64,000 nt of DNA from NCBI RefSeq assembly GCF_022201045.2, contig NC_068559.1:5678501-5742500 (forward strand). Direction: 5' to 3'. The position numbers and the translations under genes were made by a program. This document shows, in pieces, positions 61,081 through 64,000 of the stretch (position 1 is its first letter; every line of letters begins with the position of its first letter). Source of the stretch: Citrus sinensis (lineage: Eukaryota; Streptophyta; Magnoliopsida; Sapindales; Rutaceae). The notes below the pieces were generated by a model. It was not told the DNA's origin. It made no database searches and was given only the letters and a program-made list of their open reading frames with translations.

Positions 61081-63219
61081 AACCCCACCTATTTTTTTGT
61101 GTTAAATAAATAAAACATTTTTCTTTTTTTTAATACTAAAGAAGTTTTTTTCTAAAATAAATAAATAAATAAGCATTTTGCATTGAATCGGCACTAATTG
61201 TAGTAAAAGAAAACCTTTGTAATCAACCTGAACAACTTAAAATGATAAAAAAATATCAGGGGCTAAAAAGTCTTGACGCTCATATCTACAATTACAAAAT
61301 TGCAAAAAAAAATATTCTTAAGACATTCTCTGGATGGTTACCTTTAGCCTGAGTTTGAGAATCCTCTTCTTCCTCCGAGAAATTAGGCTGTAAGGATATT
61401 TGTGGAACTAAAATGGATGTAATTACTAGGAAAGAGATTGCAATTAAATATTTAATAGGGGCATTTAAAATAGGGGTTTTATGAGAGTAATAAAGGTGTG
61501 TTAATAGATTCAATTTTTTTTTTAATATTATATACAATTCAATCAAAGTACATTAAAATTGAAGTCCACTCCATCTTAAAGTTAAGTAGAAGAGGTGTCG
61601 ACCAATCCGAGTTAGAGTTATTGGCTAATCAAACATGATTTATTGTTATTTTTATTGCCTAAACGCATGCGACTAAATAAGTTTTTTGAATTTATAAAAC
61701 ATTTATTTTAAAATAATTTTAAGCACAAATGCATTTTCTCTTTTAACTCTTGTTTGAAAAGTACGTGATTTATAAACCATACATTCTTTATTATAAAAGA
61801 TCACCATTATTAAAGAAACGAACATCTCCATGGATTAGATCCATTTAAAAATTACACGTGGAATCTTAGTTTTTAAAATAACTTGCTTTGAACTATGTAG
61901 TTGTGGTGAGTATTATGTGAAATCTCAATTTTCTCTATTTTTAATTTTTATCATATGTTAGTGACTATGTTTACATTGCATAGCATATAGTCAATGACCA
62001 AAAAAAATAATATTAATAATGATAAAAAGTAATATAAAAAAGAGGTAATATAAAAACCTGAATGAAGTTTGTAATTGCCTTAATTATTAGGACAAATAGC
62101 ACCTTTATTTTATAAATAAATCACAAATGAAAGTGCCTCAATTATAATTTATTTATTTCAGTATTTATATAAAAGAAATTGCTTTTTCTTTTGATCAAAG
62201 GAGTCTGAAGATTAATAAATATGATTTTGTTGATGATTTATTAAGTATGACTTTTAGATAATTTCGTAGACCCTGCTCTATTGTTAATAACACCGACTTA
62301 GTTTTTTTTAAAATACTTTTCTGCCAATAATATGATTTTATATTTTTATTGTGATATGACTACATCAAATTTTAAAAATAAAATTATTAATTAATCAAAG
62401 ACCAAGTACTCTCAGATATTCCTTTTTATTATCAGAGAATTCTCATATTCTGCTCTCTACTAATTATGACAAGGATGGATTACAAATAGATATAGGGACA
62501 TTGATCTCCTCCCCCTCCCCCTCCCCTTCACTCCCCTCAGCCTTTGCCACTTAGGAAACAAAAGCATCATTAATTAGTTATAAATTGATATAATGATTTA
62601 ATGTCTATTGACAATCTAAATTAATCAACATATAGGTAAACAATAGCTTTATTTATTAATAAACATAAAGTAATTTTTTATATATCTCAAGAGATTTTAG
62701 TATTTGAATGTCCTTTATTTAATTTATTAAACATAATACACAAAAGTAGTACTACACTTAACCACTGTAGTTAGGATTTCTCCCGTATTGAGGGACAACA
62801 ACAAGATCAAGATTGTCATATATGATTTCATCATTAATAGTAGTCACCCGAAACCATTTACCCTCCGACCATTTGTTCCCACCGAAAAATTCATATTAAA
62901 AAAAATTATTTGTAAATGCAAACATTAAAATAATAATCATAAATGGTATTCAATTGAAATTAGCCTAAAACCTGCGCAAGATGTTTCCATTTTCTTCAGA
63001 TCAGAAAAGATATCTGCTTATGGCGAAAAGTAATCAAAACTCAAAATTAAGCTGCTCTTGCGAGTTCTTGCTCCTAGTTTGATGTAACATACATGTGTAG
63101 TGCATTGTGTATATATATAATGAAGTAGCCGATGGTGGGTGTGATTGGGCATTGTTAATGCTTGAAATTAATTAATTGTACATAAATAGCACGGGCCCCC
63201 ATGGCTCACTATTAACTAA
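61081..63219. other. Intergenic AT-rich sequence
   Basis: No gene, RNA or transposon recognised. A CT-rich run (CTCCCCCTCCCCC type) lies near 62508. Confidence 0.5.
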
Positions 63220-63529
63220 GGGAAATTTACAAAAATAGCCAAACAAATTAAGCGTTTTTCAACTTTAACCCTCCTAAATATTTTCTATCAACATTAGTCA
63301 AATCACCAAATTGTGGACGAAATTGCCCTCCTCATTCTCACGTTTCCCTCAAGCAAATTCCTCCCCCTCTCACCCAAAATTTCATCACCGGAATCCCGTA
63401 TACATTGTCGGCAGCGTAGATCGGCAGCGGAGGAAGTTGTCGGCGGCTGAAACAAGTTAAATCACATTAAAAATCTTCGGAGATCTCGAAAATCAAAGAC
63501 AAAAATTGGAAACCCTAGGTAGTTGTTAT

Positions 63530-63534
63530 TGACG

Positions 63535-63567
<33 letters not shown>

Positions 63568-63600
63568 GGGTTATTGTTGTTGTTGTTGTTTGGGTTGTTG
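63530..63600. repeat. TTG microsatellite
   Basis: Two runs of TTG/GTT triplets separated by GTTTGGGTTATTG. It lies inside the subterminal part of element C. Confidence 0.9.
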
Positions 63601-63705
63601 GTGTTTAATGGCGGTGTTAGGTGAGATGCATGTGGGAAAGGGAAGGGAAGAGAAAGGGAAGGAAAAGGGAAGGAAAAGGGAAGTGAAGGGGAGCATCCCG
63701 CGCAC

Positions 63706-64000
63706 GAGGTCGTGGCTGTCGCACGCGAGATGCGCGCGGCGTGCGCATCGGGTGCGCGAGGCCGCGGCTGTCGCACGTGAGATGCGCGCGGCGTGCGCAT
63801 CTCGCGTGCTAGGCCGCGCTTGTTGCACGCGAGATGCATGCGGCATGCGCATCTCGCGCGCAGCCGCAACCTCGCTCGCGTGATACGCATGCCGCGCGCG
63901 TCAGCCACGGCCTCGCGCGTGCAAGATGCGCATGCCGCTCGCATCTCGCGTGCGTCAGCCACGGCCTCGCGCGTGCAAGATGCGCATGCCGTGCGCATCT
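63706..64000. repeat. GC-rich minisatellite with orientation switch
   Basis: Units of 52 bp start at 63706, 63758 and 63810. From about 63860 the units run in reverse-complement orientation with a 54-bp period (GTCAGCCACGGCCTCGCGCG repeated). Each unit holds CTGTCGCACG, as in the subterminal hairpins of elements A and B, and a self-complementary GATGCGC...GCGCATC. The array continues past the window. Confidence 0.88.

Larger units (their letters stand above)
63220..64000. mobile_element. Mutator-like element C, left end (runs off the window)
   Basis: Begins GGGAAATTTACAAAAATAGC and follows the same pattern as the ends of A and B for about 110 bp, with TTTCTATCAACATTAG shared. Then come a TTG/TTGTTG microsatellite (63530-63600), a GGGAAGGAAAA purine run (63636-63690) and a GC-rich minisatellite (from 63706). 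The other end lies outside, so the content is unknown. The nine bases before it are ATTAACTAA, which should reappear after the far end if it is intact. Confidence 0.75.

Noticed and set aside
63462..63998. 178-codon minus-strand open frame and overlapping frames of 105 and 93 codons
   Set aside because: They come from the TTG microsatellite (poly-Asn) and the GC-rich 52-bp repeat. Low-complexity repeats stay open in several frames, and no domain is present.

Overview
This is plant nuclear DNA, AT-rich, with spliced genes (GT-AG introns of roughly 80 bp to 1.7 kb), a chloroplast-targeted enzyme, NAC transcription factors and plant-type transposons. Gene structures and protein similarity point to a eudicot, probably a woody one. 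The species cannot be fixed from the window alone. All exon joins were worked out by eye and checked for reading-frame continuity.

Left end (1-9.6 kb): two tandem minus-strand SKU5-similar (multicopper-oxidase-like) cell-wall protein genes. Each has a signal peptide and has lost the copper ligands, and they differ by one intron. Then 9.6-28 kb is a transposon graveyard: a non-autonomous hAT-like element with an 8-bp target duplication, a decayed Ty1/copia element with both LTRs and a 5-bp target duplication, a gypsy-like LTR remnant, a truncated Mutator-like element (MULE A) carrying a transposase pseudogene and a DUF1985-Ulp1 protease-like pseudogene, and a long AT-rich foldback element. Two pieces of a CC-NBS-LRR resistance gene lie on the same strand on either side of these insertions, so an NLR gene appears to have been broken up here.

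Middle (28-41 kb): an intact RABC2/Rab18-type small GTPase gene (minus strand, six exons), then AT-rich intergenic DNA with a MITE-like element, then MULE B (4.0 kb). MULE B has a perfect 9-bp target duplication. It is an internally deleted relative of MULE A in which the two genes now meet tail to tail and the transposase catalytic core is missing.

Right (41-64 kb): two tandem plus-strand NAC genes of different subgroups. One is NAC050/NAC052-like with a C-terminal coiled coil. The other is NAC053/NAC078-like with a C-terminal membrane anchor. They are followed by a convergent gene for chloroplast NADP-dependent malate dehydrogenase (14 exons) that keeps both thioredoxin-regulated cysteine pairs. 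The last 6.5 kb is gene-free, with a MITE and, at the window edge, the start of a third MULE of the same family carrying a GC-rich 52-bp minisatellite that switches orientation. The host genes are functionally unrelated neighbours. The MULE family, with its conserved ends, subterminal hairpins and paired transposase/Ulp1 genes, is the most distinctive system in the window.
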